Assembly: GCA_964399955.1 (NCBI GenBank)
Contig: CAYNST010000029.1
Span: 1-32,512, forward strand
Direction of reading: 5' to 3'
Source: CAYNST01 sp964399955
GTDB lineage: Bacteria; Pseudomonadota; Gammaproteobacteria; Pseudomonadales; Cellvibrionaceae
DNA length: 32,512 nucleotides
Shown: one piece after another, positions 7,953-15,245 of the stretch
Numbering within the stretch: position 1 is the first letter of the stretch
How the letters are laid out: each line of letters begins with the position of its first letter
Notes under the pieces: model-generated
What the model was told of the DNA's origin: nothing
Database searches by the model: none
What the model saw: only the letters and a program-made list of their open reading frames with translations
Position numbers and translations under genes: made by a program

Positions 7953-8243
7953 TTACTGCGCTACGCAATAGACTCGCGCATGACGGGGGGTGAAGATGCC
8001 GTAGCTCAACCCGCCTAGCAGACCGTCTATGAAGGTCATGTGCGCTTCAACTTTAGCTACATTGGCGGCCCCACCGCAGAGCTCTGCCGCGTTAGTTTCC
8101 TGAGTTTGTCCCAACCCACCCACAAAGAACAACTGCATTGAATCCGTTACCGGCTCTGCGCTGGCACCGGGTTGCAGATTGAATGTTTGAGTGGCGCAGC
8201 CGGAGGTGGCAATGATTGCCGCCAACATGAATATCTTTTTCAC
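7953..8243 (-). CDS. Bor/Iss-family lipoprotein
   Basis: Bor of phage lambda and Iss of E. coli plasmids are outer-membrane lipoproteins linked to serum resistance. This 96-residue product matches that family along its length: signal peptide with lipobox ATSGC (lipidated Cys16), then QTFNLQPG, a central FFVGGLGQT, the cysteine-containing AAELCGGAANVAKVE, FIDGLLGGLSYGIFTPRHARVYC. The start is GTG ending at 8243 with AAGGAG about 6 bases upstream. Chromosomal relatives exist in free-living bacteria, where the role is not established. No phage genes surround it here, so a prophage origin is not supported by the context. Confidence 0.85.
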   Translation of the reverse strand: MKKIFMLAAIIATSGCATQTFNLQPGASAEPVTDSMQLFFVGGLGQTQETNAAELCGGAANVAKVEAHMTFIDGLLGGLSYGIFTPRHARVYCVAQ

Positions 8244-8802
8244 AAAAACTCCTTACCCTTTTTTTTATCAATATAAACAGTATTCCGTGAGCTGTTGTTC
8301 ATGGAGCACCGCTCTGAGCTTCCACCTTTGTCCGTCTGCCAGAGCAATCAAGTAGACACGGGCACCCTGCTGTTCCGACAAGCTAAACTTTCGAGGCAGC
8401 ATGGCAGTTGGCCAACAATTAACCGCATCTTGGCAGGCATCTGGATGGAGCGGTCATCCTATGCCACGCCACATGTTAATGACAAGTAAATCTCATCAGC
8501 CGGCGCGTTTTGCGGCGTCGTCTGAGTAACCCGGCGCTGCTTGCGACGACGAGGCTGCAGGATGCATAAGGGCTGGCGGTCTCGAAGAACGGCGTTGGTC
8601 AGGGCAAGGTGGCCCCTATGGCTGCCGTGTTTCGCAGCCAAAGCCGGGCAACGGGTGGCGGACGACTCAAGGGGCTTGGTAGGTACTGGATAGGCTGCGA
8701 CGCAAACGTTGAAAAATGATAAGGTGCTGGCCCGTTGTGAGCCTGGATGCCGCCCCAGCCTGGCACGCACACAGCCCTGTTCATCCGCTGATGGAAGCCG
8801 CC
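8244..8802. other. About 560 bases with no recognisable gene
   Basis: The region lies between the divergent Bor-like and yaeQ genes. Open frames of 60-100 codons exist on both strands but have no ribosome binding site, family resemblance or coding character that I can recognise. A possible hairpin joins CGTCGTC (8516-8522) and GACGACG (8545-8551). An unrecognised non-coding RNA or a decayed gene cannot be excluded. Confidence 0.4.
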
Positions 8803-9339
8803 GTGGCCCTGAAACCTACAATCTACAAGTTGCGCATCAATCTTTCCGACCTTGATCGCAATCTCTATGACTCACTCAGTCTAACCGTTGCCCAGCACCC
8901 CTCGGAATCGCTGGAGCGGATGATGGTGCGGGTACTGGCTTATTGCCTGAATGCGCAGGAGCACCTCAGTTTTACCAAGGGGCTAAGCTCCACGGACGAG
9001 CCGGAGATTTGGGCTCGCACACTTGAGGGCAGTATCGCCCTATGGATTGATGTGGGCGAGCCAGAGGTGGACAGGATCAAAAAAGCGTCGCGCATTGCTG
9101 CAGAGGTCAAGGTCTACAGTTTTAATTCCAAATCCGCAGTCTGGTGGTCTCAGGTGCAGCAGAAATTCGCGGGGCTTGGTGTGTCGGTGTATCAGCTGGA
9201 CTGGAGCAGTGTGCAGGCTTTGGCAAAGCTGGTGAGTCGCACCATGGACCTGTCGGTCACCGTGTCGGGCGAATCGGCTTACGTAGCGTCAGAGGCAGGT
9301 GGTTGTGACGTGAGCTGGAAGGCATTGCAGCTGGTGTAA
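8803..9339 (+). CDS. yaeQ: YaeQ family protein
   Basis: YaeQ is a conserved gammaproteobacterial protein with a nuclease-like (PD-(D/E)xK-related) fold and no settled role; early links to RfaH/haemolysin transcription were not upheld. The 178-residue product matches E. coli YaeQ throughout: ALKPTIYKLRINLSDLDRN, TVAQHPSESLERMMVRVLAY, LSFTKGLSSTDEPEIWARTLEGSIALWIDVGEPEVDRIKKAS, and a C-terminal VSWKALQ. I use the GTG at 8803 because it gives the family start (M)ALK and has GGAA upstream at fair distance. The ATG at 8791 is the alternative. It is a single gene transcribed opposite to minE. Confidence 0.92.
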   Translation: MALKPTIYKLRINLSDLDRNLYDSLSLTVAQHPSESLERMMVRVLAYCLNAQEHLSFTKGLSSTDEPEIWARTLEGSIALWIDVGEPEVDRIKKASRIAAEVKVYSFNSKSAVWWSQVQQKFAGLGVSVYQLDWSSVQALAKLVSRTMDLSVTVSGESAYVASEAGGCDVSWKALQLV

Positions 9340-9518
9340 CCGGTCAGCCAGTGCCTTGCTCCCCCGCGTTCTGAGAACCCGCTGAAGTGCAGTTAGCGGG
9401 TAAGGCGGAAAGGCAGTTCAGAAGCTTCTGGCTGGGTAGTAGACCCGCGCAAACTGGGGTCGGCGGGCGAGGGCGGGGTGAACTGGCCGTCTGGACAGGC
9501 GCCAAACGGCCAGACGCG
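9340..9518. other. Intergenic hairpins between convergent yaeQ and minE
   Basis: Two inverted repeats lie between these convergent genes. ACCCGCT (9377-9383) pairs with AGCGGGT (9395-9401), and CTGGCCGT (9483-9490) pairs with ACGGCCAG (9506-9513). The second ends 6 bases from the minE stop and may end min transcription, but neither has a T-run. No gene is seen. Confidence 0.4.
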
Positions 9519-9776
9519 CTATTCCGGCAGGGTAACGTTCAGTTCCAAAACAGAGCAGTTGTCGTGGTTGTCCAACTGCACCTCAATTTGGCTGATGTCG
9601 ATATCCACGTACTTGCGAATAACTTCCAGAATTTCTTTTTGCAGTGCGGGCAGGTAATCGGGTTGCTTACGCTTATTGCGCTCGTGCGCAACAATGATCT
9701 GCAAACGCTCCTTGGCAATGGAGGCTGTGCTACCGCCTATATTTCTTTTGCGTGCGAAGTAGCTGAGTAGGCTCAT
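9519..9776 (-). CDS. minE: MinE, topological specificity factor of cell division
   Basis: MinE binds MinD on the membrane, stimulates its ATPase and drives the pole-to-pole oscillation that keeps the MinC inhibitor away from mid-cell. The 85-residue product has the family order: an N-terminal membrane-targeting start (MSLLSYFARKR), the MinD-contact helix region (SIAKERLQIIVAHER), and the dimerising beta domain (LPALQKEILEVIRKYV to VLELNVTLPE). E. coli MinE has 88 residues. Its ATG overlaps the minD stop by 3 bases (ATGA arrangement), a sign of translational coupling. It is the last gene of minCDE. Confidence 0.97.
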   Translation of the reverse strand: MSLLSYFARKRNIGGSTASIAKERLQIIVAHERNKRKQPDYLPALQKEILEVIRKYVDIDISQIEVQLDNHDNCSVLELNVTLPE

Positions 9777-10594
9777 GCGCTCCTCCGAAACAATCGTTGG
9801 AAGAAACTCCTGTGCTCCGGGTGAAGAAAACGGTGCTCTACTTCTTCTCCCAGTAACCGAGCGACTGCATCTGTGTACGCTTGGCCTGCCCGGCTGTCTT
9901 TATCGTGAATGACCGGTGTACCCTGGTTGGACGCCTTGAGTACCGTCTGGCACTCGGGTATCACACCCAGCAGTTTGGTGGCCAGAATTTCTTCAACATC
10001 CGCAACCCCCAGCATTTCACCCTTGGCTACACGCGCCGGGTCGTAGCGGGTGATCAGCAAGTGCTCTTTGACGCTTTCGCCCTGCTCGGCCTTTTGTGAT
10101 TTACTTTGCAGAATACCCAGAATGCGGTCGGAGTCGCGAACGGATGATACCTCTGGGTTGGCAACAACTATGGCCTCGTCGGCAAAATACAAAGCCATGA
10201 AGGCGCCGTGCTCAATGCCCGCTGGTGAATCGCAAACAATGTACTCAAAGCCCATATCCTTGAGCTCGTTGAGAATACGTTCTACCCCTTCTTTGCTCAA
10301 GGCGTCTTTGTCGCGCGTTTGTGAAGCCGGCAGAATGAACAGGTTTTCTGCGCGCTTGTCTTTGATCAGCGCCTGCTTAAGGGTGGCCTCGCCGTTGATG
10401 ACATTGACAAAATCGTACACAACCCGACGTTCACAGTTGAGAATGAGGTCCAGGTTGCGCAGGCCGATATCAAAATCTATGACCGCCGTTTTGTGGCCAC
10501 GCAGTGCCAGCCCGCTGCTGATGGCCGCGCTGGAGGTTGTCTTGCCAACGCCGCCCTTTCCTGAAGTAACCGAGATAATCTTAGCCAAAGCCAT
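9773..10594 (-). CDS. minD: MinD, membrane ATPase of division-site selection
   Basis: MinD is a ParA/MinD-type ATPase that dimerises with ATP, binds the membrane and recruits MinC or MinE. The 273-residue product begins MALAKIISVTSGKGGVGKTT, with the deviant Walker A motif KGGVGKTT (residues 13-20). It contains the conserved DFDIGLRNLDL switch segment and DSPAGIE. It ends in an amphipathic membrane-targeting helix (HRSFFQRLFRRSA). I start at the ATG ending at 10594, seven bases after minC. The frame is open another 34 codons upstream, but that is inside minC and unlike MinD. Confidence 0.97.
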   Translation of the reverse strand: MALAKIISVTSGKGGVGKTTSSAAISSGLALRGHKTAVIDFDIGLRNLDLILNCERRVVYDFVNVINGEATLKQALIKDKRAENLFILPASQTRDKDALSKEGVERILNELKDMGFEYIVCDSPAGIEHGAFMALYFADEAIVVANPEVSSVRDSDRILGILQSKSQKAEQGESVKEHLLITRYDPARVAKGEMLGVADVEEILATKLLGVIPECQTVLKASNQGTPVIHDKDSRAGQAYTDAVARLLGEEVEHRFLHPEHRSFFQRLFRRSA

Positions 10595-10601
10595 AACCCT
10601 T

Positions 10602-11360
10602 TTATTGGTTGGTAAATAGTGGGTGGATCTTGAGAGTGCCGCTCTCCAATTGAATCTGGACCGCTTCTTTCCAGCCGGATGTGCGCAGCGTTTCATCTAC
10701 CAGGTATTGACCGGCGATGGACACCAGCTCCGCCTCCTGGCTGCCGCAAAAAATTCGGGCGTTTTCATCGCCTTGAACTCCGGCCAGAGCGCGTCCTCGC
10801 AAGGGTCCGTAAACGTGGATGCTGCCGTCGGCCAAAACTTCGGCGCCTGCGGATACGGAAGCAAGAATAATAAGATCGCCACCAGCGGCGTAGATCTGCT
10901 GGCCGGATCGTACCGGCGTAGTAATGACCTTGGAGCTACTGCCTGCCAGTTTGGTTGCGGTTTTGACCTCGGCTTTGGGGGGAACGGCTTCAAGCTCCTT
11001 GGCAGCTTTGTCGCGCACCCTGGGCAGGTTGGCCAGGCCCAGGGCCAATGACTGCTTCTGCAGGGACTCAAGCCCGCCACGCGTGGCGGCGGGCTTGAGG
11101 TTAAGCGTTCGGCACAAATTTATGACATCAACAATTTTGATATCGTTTTGGTCGTCTTCGCTGAGGAAGTCAAAGCCGATCACCACCGGTGTCTCGGCAA
11201 AAAACTCTTTGCTCTCTTCCACTTTTACCTGCAGCTCACGCTGCACTTGGGCAAGATCCTTGGATTTCAGTTCCAGCAGCGTCATTGGGAACAGGCCACC
11301 TTTCATCTGAAAACTTTCGGGGCGGTCCACGGCGGGAGAGGCTTGACTGGATCTTTTCAT
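10602..11360 (-). CDS. minC: MinC, septum-site inhibitor of FtsZ
   Basis: MinC destabilises FtsZ polymers wherever MinD recruits it. The 252-residue product has the N-terminal FtsZ-inhibiting domain (about residues 18-110, FQMKGGLFPMTLLELKSKD, ETPVVIGFDFL). A charged linker follows (about 125-145, KAAKELEAVPPKAEVKTATK), then the C-terminal beta-helix that binds MinD (GQQIYAAGGDLIILASVSAGAEVLADGSIHVYGPLRGRALAGVQGDENARIFC). I use the ATG ending at 11360, because a later ATG at the MKGGLF site would cut into the domain and an earlier one adds 12 unfamiliar residues. No strong ribosome binding site is seen. It is the first gene of minCDE. Confidence 0.95.
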   Translation of the reverse strand: MKRSSQASPAVDRPESFQMKGGLFPMTLLELKSKDLAQVQRELQVKVEESKEFFAETPVVIGFDFLSEDDQNDIKIVDVINLCRTLNLKPAATRGGLESLQKQSLALGLANLPRVRDKAAKELEAVPPKAEVKTATKLAGSSSKVITTPVRSGQQIYAAGGDLIILASVSAGAEVLADGSIHVYGPLRGRALAGVQGDENARIFCGSQEAELVSIAGQYLVDETLRTSGWKEAVQIQLESGTLKIHPLFTNQ

Positions 11361-11678
11361 TGGAGAGGCTCGGTCCTGAATCGGCAAATGCTGCAAAGTT
11401 TTTTATATATGACGGACACTGGAGTAATGATAGAGGCGGCCACCCGGATGGCCGACGGAGTCATCTCGAGTTGAATTATCGTCAATTTTATGCCGTTTTG
11501 CCCGAAAAGCATAAACCATAATCGGCAAAGGCGAAAGTTTTGACAAAAAAGGCGAATCCCAGCAGGCCGGCTGCAGAAGATAAGATCATTGGCGCGCCAG
11601 TGGGCGTCAAATATTTGGATACGGTTTTTCTCAGCTGTTTGATACGAGCAAAAGCGTTATAGGATTGATTGCAGGCGC
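11361..11678. other. Intergenic region between rsmE and minC
   Basis: These 318 bases lie downstream of rsmE and upstream of minC, both on the minus strand. The interval must hold the minC promoter; AT-rich stretches occur near 11397-11411 and 11473-11550, but no promoter stands out. An open frame on the minus strand (11488 up to about 11670) contains one hydrophobic segment but has no convincing start signal. No clear terminator for rsmE is visible. Confidence 0.4.
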
Positions 11679-12389
11679 CTAGAAGAGCTTGGCCAACAGC
11701 ACGGGAATGGCGGTTTCCACCCGCAGTATGCGCTTGCCCAGTTGAATGGGGTTGAAACCCGCATTGCAAAAGGCCTGCACCTCGGTGTCAATGAAGCCGC
11801 CCTCAGGGCCTACCGCCAGCAGCGTTTGTTTTTGGCCTGCGTTGTCTGCCGCTGGATAGGGACCCGGGTGAGCAATCAGGCACTGCTTGCCGGCGGCCAG
11901 TTTGGGCAGTACATCCTCCATGAAGGGGCGCAAGCGTGGGTACTGGATGATTTCCGGCATTTGGGTGGCGCGGGCCTGCTCCAGGCCCAAATGCAATTGG
12001 TGGGTAATGGCATCGGGTTGCAGCAAGGGGGTCTGCCAGTAGCTTTTCTCCACGCGCGCCGTTTGCAGCAAGCACAGCCGCTGCACGCCCAGAGTGGCGA
12101 GTGTCTGTAGAGTCCGTTGCAGCATGCGTGGCCGGGGCAATCCCAGCAGCAAGGTGAGGGGCAGGGTAGGCGGCGGTGGTTCTTCCATGGGGCCAAGCGC
12201 CAGGGTCACGGCGCCGGCGTCAATGGATACAACCCGGGCACGGCCGAGGTTGCCGTTGAGCAGACCTACCTTAATGGCTTGGCCCACCTCCGCCCGCAGC
12301 ACGGTTTTGATGTGCTCGGCACGGCGATCCCGCAGGCATACCTGGTGCGGGGCGCAATAGTCATTGGCGGTAAGCAGAACCAGGTTCAT
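11679..12389 (-). CDS. rsmE: RsmE, 16S rRNA (uracil-1498-N3)-methyltransferase
   Basis: RsmE methylates U1498 of 16S rRNA near the decoding centre, using S-adenosylmethionine and a SPOUT trefoil-knot fold. The 236-residue product has an N-terminal PUA-like part with HIKTVLRAEVGQAIKVG and the C-terminal knot motifs AVGPEGGF and LGKRILRVETAIP. The N-terminus (MNLVLLTANDY) is of the shorter variant seen in some gammaproteobacteria. The ATG ending at 12389 is used; a GTG ending at 12401 would add four residues and leave only 7 bases to the tRNA. Neither has a clear ribosome binding site. The gene directly follows tRNA-Arg and may be read from its promoter. Confidence 0.92.
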   Translation of the reverse strand: MNLVLLTANDYCAPHQVCLRDRRAEHIKTVLRAEVGQAIKVGLLNGNLGRARVVSIDAGAVTLALGPMEEPPPPTLPLTLLLGLPRPRMLQRTLQTLATLGVQRLCLLQTARVEKSYWQTPLLQPDAITHQLHLGLEQARATQMPEIIQYPRLRPFMEDVLPKLAAGKQCLIAHPGPYPAADNAGQKQTLLAVGPEGGFIDTEVQAFCNAGFNPIQLGKRILRVETAIPVLLAKLF

Positions 12390-12408
12390 GGGTAGATGCA
12401 CTTGAGAT

Positions 12409-12483
12409 TGGCGTTCCCGACTGGAATCGAACCAGTATCTAGAGCTTAGGAGGCCCTTGTTTTATCCGTTAAACTACGGGAAC
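12409..12483 (-). tRNA. tRNA-Arg (anticodon CCT)
   Basis: The minus strand folds as a tRNA. The 7-bp acceptor stem is GTTCCCG with CGGGAAC, and the D arm lies around GTTTAACGGATAAAAC. The anticodon stem AGGGC/GCTCT encloses the loop CTCCTAA, so the anticodon is CCT. The T arm contains GGTTCGATTCC. The discriminator is G, and the CCA end is encoded. It reads AGG arginine codons. It resembles E. coli argW in the anticodon loop and T arm. Confidence 0.95.
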
Positions 12484-12492
12484 AGGGGCGGC

Positions 12493-12520
12493 ATTGTAAC
12501 AACTTGGCGCCATCCGTCAA
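12493..12520 (-). promoter_or_regulatory. Sigma-70 promoter of tRNA-Arg
   Basis: On the minus strand TTGACG (12520-12515) and TACAAT (12498-12493) are 16 bases apart, each one mismatch from consensus. The predicted start is near 12486, three bases before the mature tRNA. The stretch after the -10 box is GC-rich (GCCGCCCCT), the discriminator type found at growth-rate and stringently controlled stable-RNA promoters. Confidence 0.8.
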
Positions 12521-12560
12521 AAGGTGATCGTCTGTTCTCGGAAGACTCGCAGGAGTTTAG

Positions 12561-13277
12561 ATGCAGTTAAGCGTGGTGGTGCCGGCACTGAATGAGGCAG
12601 ACGGCATTGAACAGTGTTTGGCAGCGCTTTGCGGCGCCGTGCCTGCGGGCCTGCAATGGGAAGTGCTGGTGGTTGACGGTGGCAGTGATGACGGCACAGG
12701 GGACCGTGCGCAGGCTGCGGGTGCCGTGGTTTTGCACAGCGCACGCGGACGCGCCAGACAGATGAACCTGGGAGCCCGTCACGCTCGCGGCCAGTACCTA
12801 TTGTTTCTGCACAGTGACACTCGGCTGCCCACTGGCCTGTCTGCCTGGTGGCAGGCTCTGCAGGCGTCACAAAGTATCTGGGGTTTTTTCAGTTTGCGCC
12901 TTTCCGGCAAGTCTTCCACCTTTCGAATCATAGAGTGGGCCATCAGTCAGCGTTCGCGCTGCAGCGCTGTGGCAACGGGGGACCAGGCGCAGTTTGTGCG
13001 GCGCGATGTATTTCAGCGCCTGGGTGGTTTTGCCGCTATTGCGTTGATGGAGGATGTTGAACTGAGCAAGCGCCTGCGGCGGATAGAGCAACCCATGGTG
13101 TGGCATGAACCGGTGCTGACGTCCAGTCGCCGTTGGGAAGAGGGCGGTGTAATGCGGACAGTGGTGCTTATGTGGGCTTTGCGTTTGGGTTACTGGCTGG
13201 GCGTGTCCCCCAGCCGTCTTGCGCGTGTATACCGCTCCGGATACCGTGCCCGGGCTCAGGCTTCTCCCAGATTATGA
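12561..13277 (+). CDS. Family 2 glycosyltransferase (TIGR04283-like)
   Basis: This is a GT-A fold glycosyltransferase that probably uses a nucleotide sugar. The 238-residue product opens with the family 2 pattern LSVVVPALNEADGIEQCL, then VLVVDGGSDDGT, the basic ARGRARQMNLGARHARGQYLL segment, and the metal-binding-type LFLHSDTRLP. A hydrophobic C-terminal helix near residues 195-210 suggests membrane contact. The RGRARQMNxGA and HSDTRLP arrangement is that of TIGR04283, a family named after arsenosugar synthesis; its partner genes are not present here, so the substrate is unknown. The start is ATG with GCAGGAG 6 bases upstream. Its last 22 bases overlap the end of the convergent flgN. Confidence 0.85.
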   Translation: MQLSVVVPALNEADGIEQCLAALCGAVPAGLQWEVLVVDGGSDDGTGDRAQAAGAVVLHSARGRARQMNLGARHARGQYLLFLHSDTRLPTGLSAWWQALQASQSIWGFFSLRLSGKSSTFRIIEWAISQRSRCSAVATGDQAQFVRRDVFQRLGGFAAIALMEDVELSKRLRRIEQPMVWHEPVLTSSRRWEEGGVMRTVVLMWALRLGYWLGVSPSRLARVYRSGYRARAQASPRL

Positions 13278-13756
13278 CCCAGCAGGCTGCTGCGGGGGGC
13301 ACCTTTGGGGGAGTAAAGTTTGCTGTTGGCAGGCTGCCCGCGCATCAAGCCCAGCATCTGTCCGTAGGTGTTCTGAGCCCGTGCCAGCGCCTTGCCGTTC
13401 ACATCATTTTGCACTCGGCACTCCACAAAAAGATCTTTCAGAACCTGCCAGCGCGCCAGCAACTCCGGCGAGAAGCCCGCCAGCAGTTCCAGCCAGCGCT
13501 GCTCCTGGGTAGTGGTGGCTGTTGTCGCCGCTGCGACCCAGTGACTGCGACTGCGGGCGCTTTCTTCAAGAACCCGCAACCTGCTGGCTTTTTGCGTGAT
13601 GATGTCATCCAGCAGCGTCAACTGCCGCTCCTTCACGGCTTCACGCTCGGCACCCAGCAACTGTAGCAGGGCTTCGCAGGCGGCAATGTCCTGCTCAATA
13701 TGGTTAACAAGCTGCTGCTCGGTGACTGTGCCAGGTGTGGCAGGCGGTAAATTCAT
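13256..13756 (-). CDS. flgN: FlgN, export chaperone for FlgK and FlgL
   Basis: FlgN keeps the hook-filament junction proteins FlgK and FlgL soluble and brings them to the flagellar export gate. The 166-residue product is mostly alpha-helical, as is usual, with LVNHIEQDIAACEALLQLLGAEREAVKERQ near the N-terminus. The C-terminal tail (SKLYSPKGAPRSSLLGHNLGEA) matches the FlgN pattern. Sequence conservation in this family is weak, so the call rests strongly on position after flgM. The ATG has AGAGG about 7 bases upstream. It is the last gene of flgA-flgM-flgN, and its 3' end overlaps the glycosyltransferase gene. Confidence 0.88.
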   Translation of the reverse strand: MNLPPATPGTVTEQQLVNHIEQDIAACEALLQLLGAEREAVKERQLTLLDDIITQKASRLRVLEESARSRSHWVAAATTATTTQEQRWLELLAGFSPELLARWQVLKDLFVECRVQNDVNGKALARAQNTYGQMLGLMRGQPANSKLYSPKGAPRSSLLGHNLGEA

Positions 13757-13839
13757 TTATGCCTCTGCATGGTTCAAATGCCTTTGGCCTGTCCGGCCAA
13801 GGCTGTGCTTGTCAACTAACGGCGATCTGCAGCGGTTTG

Positions 13840-14148
13840 CTAGAACGCGCTGTCGTGCGCCAACATCTTGCCGGCAAGAGACTGGCTGTCTACCTGATAA
13901 CGGCCTTCAGCCAGGGCCTGACGTATCGCGGCAACCTTGCTTTCGTCAACATCCGGCGCGGTCTGGGCGCGAGCCTGCAACTGGCTGAGCGACTGAGCCG
14001 CTCGGCTGAGGGACACGCTGTCCTGCTTGGATGCCGCTTGGGCCTGCGGCTGAGCAGCCACACTGCTGGCGTCCCCGCGCTTGTTGGACGCGCCGGTACT
14101 CTGGGCACTGGGTTTGTTGATCGGGTTGGTGCCGGGTTCGATAACCAT
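13840..14148 (-). CDS. flgM: FlgM, anti-sigma-28 factor
   Basis: FlgM binds sigma-28 (FliA) and holds late flagellar genes off until it is secreted through the finished hook. The 102-residue product has the usual disordered, polar N-terminus and the conserved sigma-binding C-terminus: DSVSLSRAAQSL (about residues 42-53), then DESKVAAIRQALAEGRYQVDSQSLAGKML. The ATG has GGAAG about 8 bases upstream. A sigma-28 promoter lies 50-77 bases upstream, so FliA activates its own inhibitor together with flgN. Confidence 0.95.
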   Translation of the reverse strand: MVIEPGTNPINKPSAQSTGASNKRGDASSVAAQPQAQAASKQDSVSLSRAAQSLSQLQARAQTAPDVDESKVAAIRQALAEGRYQVDSQSLAGKMLAHDSAF

Positions 14149-14198
14149 AAAATGTCTTCCGGATTGATGTCATCCACGGTTTGGTGCTGTTAAACCGG

Positions 14199-14225
14199 TT
14201 GTCGGCCGGGTTTGCCAAAGCTTTA
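14199..14225 (-). promoter_or_regulatory. Sigma-28 (FliA) promoter of flgMN
   Basis: On the minus strand TAAAGCTT (14225-14218) and GCCGACAA (14206-14199) are separated by exactly 11 bases. Each differs by one base from the consensus TAAAGTTT-N11-GCCGATAA. It is in the flgA-flgM gap, and the predicted start is near 14192. Confidence 0.88.
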
Positions 14226-14245
14226 ATGAAGATGGGTCAACAACT

Positions 14246-14959
14246 TCAGTATACGATCTCCACCCGCCCTGCGGCGACCACCGTGGCACTGACCACCCGG
14301 TTGGACTGCAGGTTGCGAACCCGTATTTGCTCACCCACATGACCGGCCGCCAGGGCACTGCCTTCGGCAACAACAGTCAGGCCGTTGCTGCGGGCTTCAA
14401 CAACCACTTTATCGCCGCGGGCCACAACTTTAGTTGGTTGCAGGTGGGACAGGCGCAACGTTTCCCCCGCACGCAGCGGCCGCTTGAGGGTCATGCCCAC
14501 CAGCCTTTCGGTATCTTCGGTAAAACCGTTGCCTGCCTGGGCTATATTCATCAGGCGCACTTCCACATCGGCTTCGGTTATCACCTGGCCCCGTTCAAGG
14601 TTGCGGCTGGCCACGCTGACCTCTGCAAACAGGTCTATCCGCACGGGCAGGTAGATAGTCCAGGGTGTCTCGCCGATACAGCTAACCCGGGTGGTAACCT
14701 GGTGCCCGATGGGTGGTGGCGAGGTAACCGCCAGTTCCAGTTTGTCCTCGCACTCGGCCAGTCGCAGGCGACCGTCCAGGTTGTTCACATGAATCTGAAA
14801 CCGCTCCGGTGACAAGGGCTGCATGCGCTCCGCTTGCAATTGTTGTTCGATAAAACTGTGCACCTGCTGTTTTAGCGCCTCGTGCGACTGCCACTTGGCG
14901 GCGTGTGCCGGGGCTGCCAGAGGTAAAGCCAGAGCCAGCAAAAAAGCGCGATGGATCAT
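14246..14959 (-). CDS. flgA: FlgA, P-ring assembly chaperone
   Basis: FlgA is a periplasmic chaperone that helps FlgI polymerise into the P ring. The 237-residue product has a Sec signal peptide of about 20 residues ending APAHA. It then has an N-terminal domain and the C-terminal SAF-like domain (VASRNLERGQVITEADVEVRLMN, RPLRAGETLRLSHLQPTKVVARGDKVVVEARSNGL), ending in the typical GRVEIVY. The ATG ending at 14959 has AGGA about 9 bases upstream; the longer frame adds 12 residues in front of the signal peptide. A sigma-54-like site lies about 145 bases upstream on the same strand. It is divergent from cheV. Confidence 0.95.
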   Translation of the reverse strand: MIHRAFLLALALPLAAPAHAAKWQSHEALKQQVHSFIEQQLQAERMQPLSPERFQIHVNNLDGRLRLAECEDKLELAVTSPPPIGHQVTTRVSCIGETPWTIYLPVRIDLFAEVSVASRNLERGQVITEADVEVRLMNIAQAGNGFTEDTERLVGMTLKRPLRAGETLRLSHLQPTKVVARGDKVVVEARSNGLTVVAEGSALAAGHVGEQIRVRNLQSNRVVSATVVAAGRVEIVY

Positions 14960-15104
14960 GGTTACTATCCTATGCTTTATCAATAGATGGTCCAAGAGCC
15001 ACAGAGACGGCTGCGTGCCGCAGGCGGCCGTTAAGCCTATGACCGTTGCTGTGCTTTGACGGCAGAGTCAATTAGTTGACCATCGCACGGGTTCCTGGAG
15101 TCAC

Positions 15105-15121
15105 AGCAATCCCCATGCCGA
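15105..15121 (-). promoter_or_regulatory. Probable sigma-54 promoter of flgA
   Basis: Reverse complement CGGCATGGGGATTGCT has GG and GC elements at the -24/-12 spacing. It matches TTGGCACG-N4-TTGCW except for two positions in the -24 element. The flgA start codon is about 145 bases downstream. It is weaker than the flgB, flgF and fliC sites. Confidence 0.55.
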
Positions 15122-15245
15122 CATGCCGCGACGGGTGACGGGCAGGGGGTGATGGGCGAGGACGCATTTGCGGCTCCCGGAATGCCGGCAGTTTGCGGCG
15201 GCTGAATAAACGTCCAGTCTTGGACACTATCAAGAGAGAGCAGTC

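Noticed and set aside
8459..8770. Minus-strand open frame of 103 codons before yaeQ
   Set aside because: It is arginine- and proline-rich with no start signal and no resemblance to any family I know; probably GC-rich non-coding sequence.
11488..11589. Possible 33-residue hydrophobic peptide on the minus strand downstream of rsmE
   Set aside because: The hydrophobic stretch looks protein-like, but there is no ribosome binding site and no known family; not enough to call a gene.
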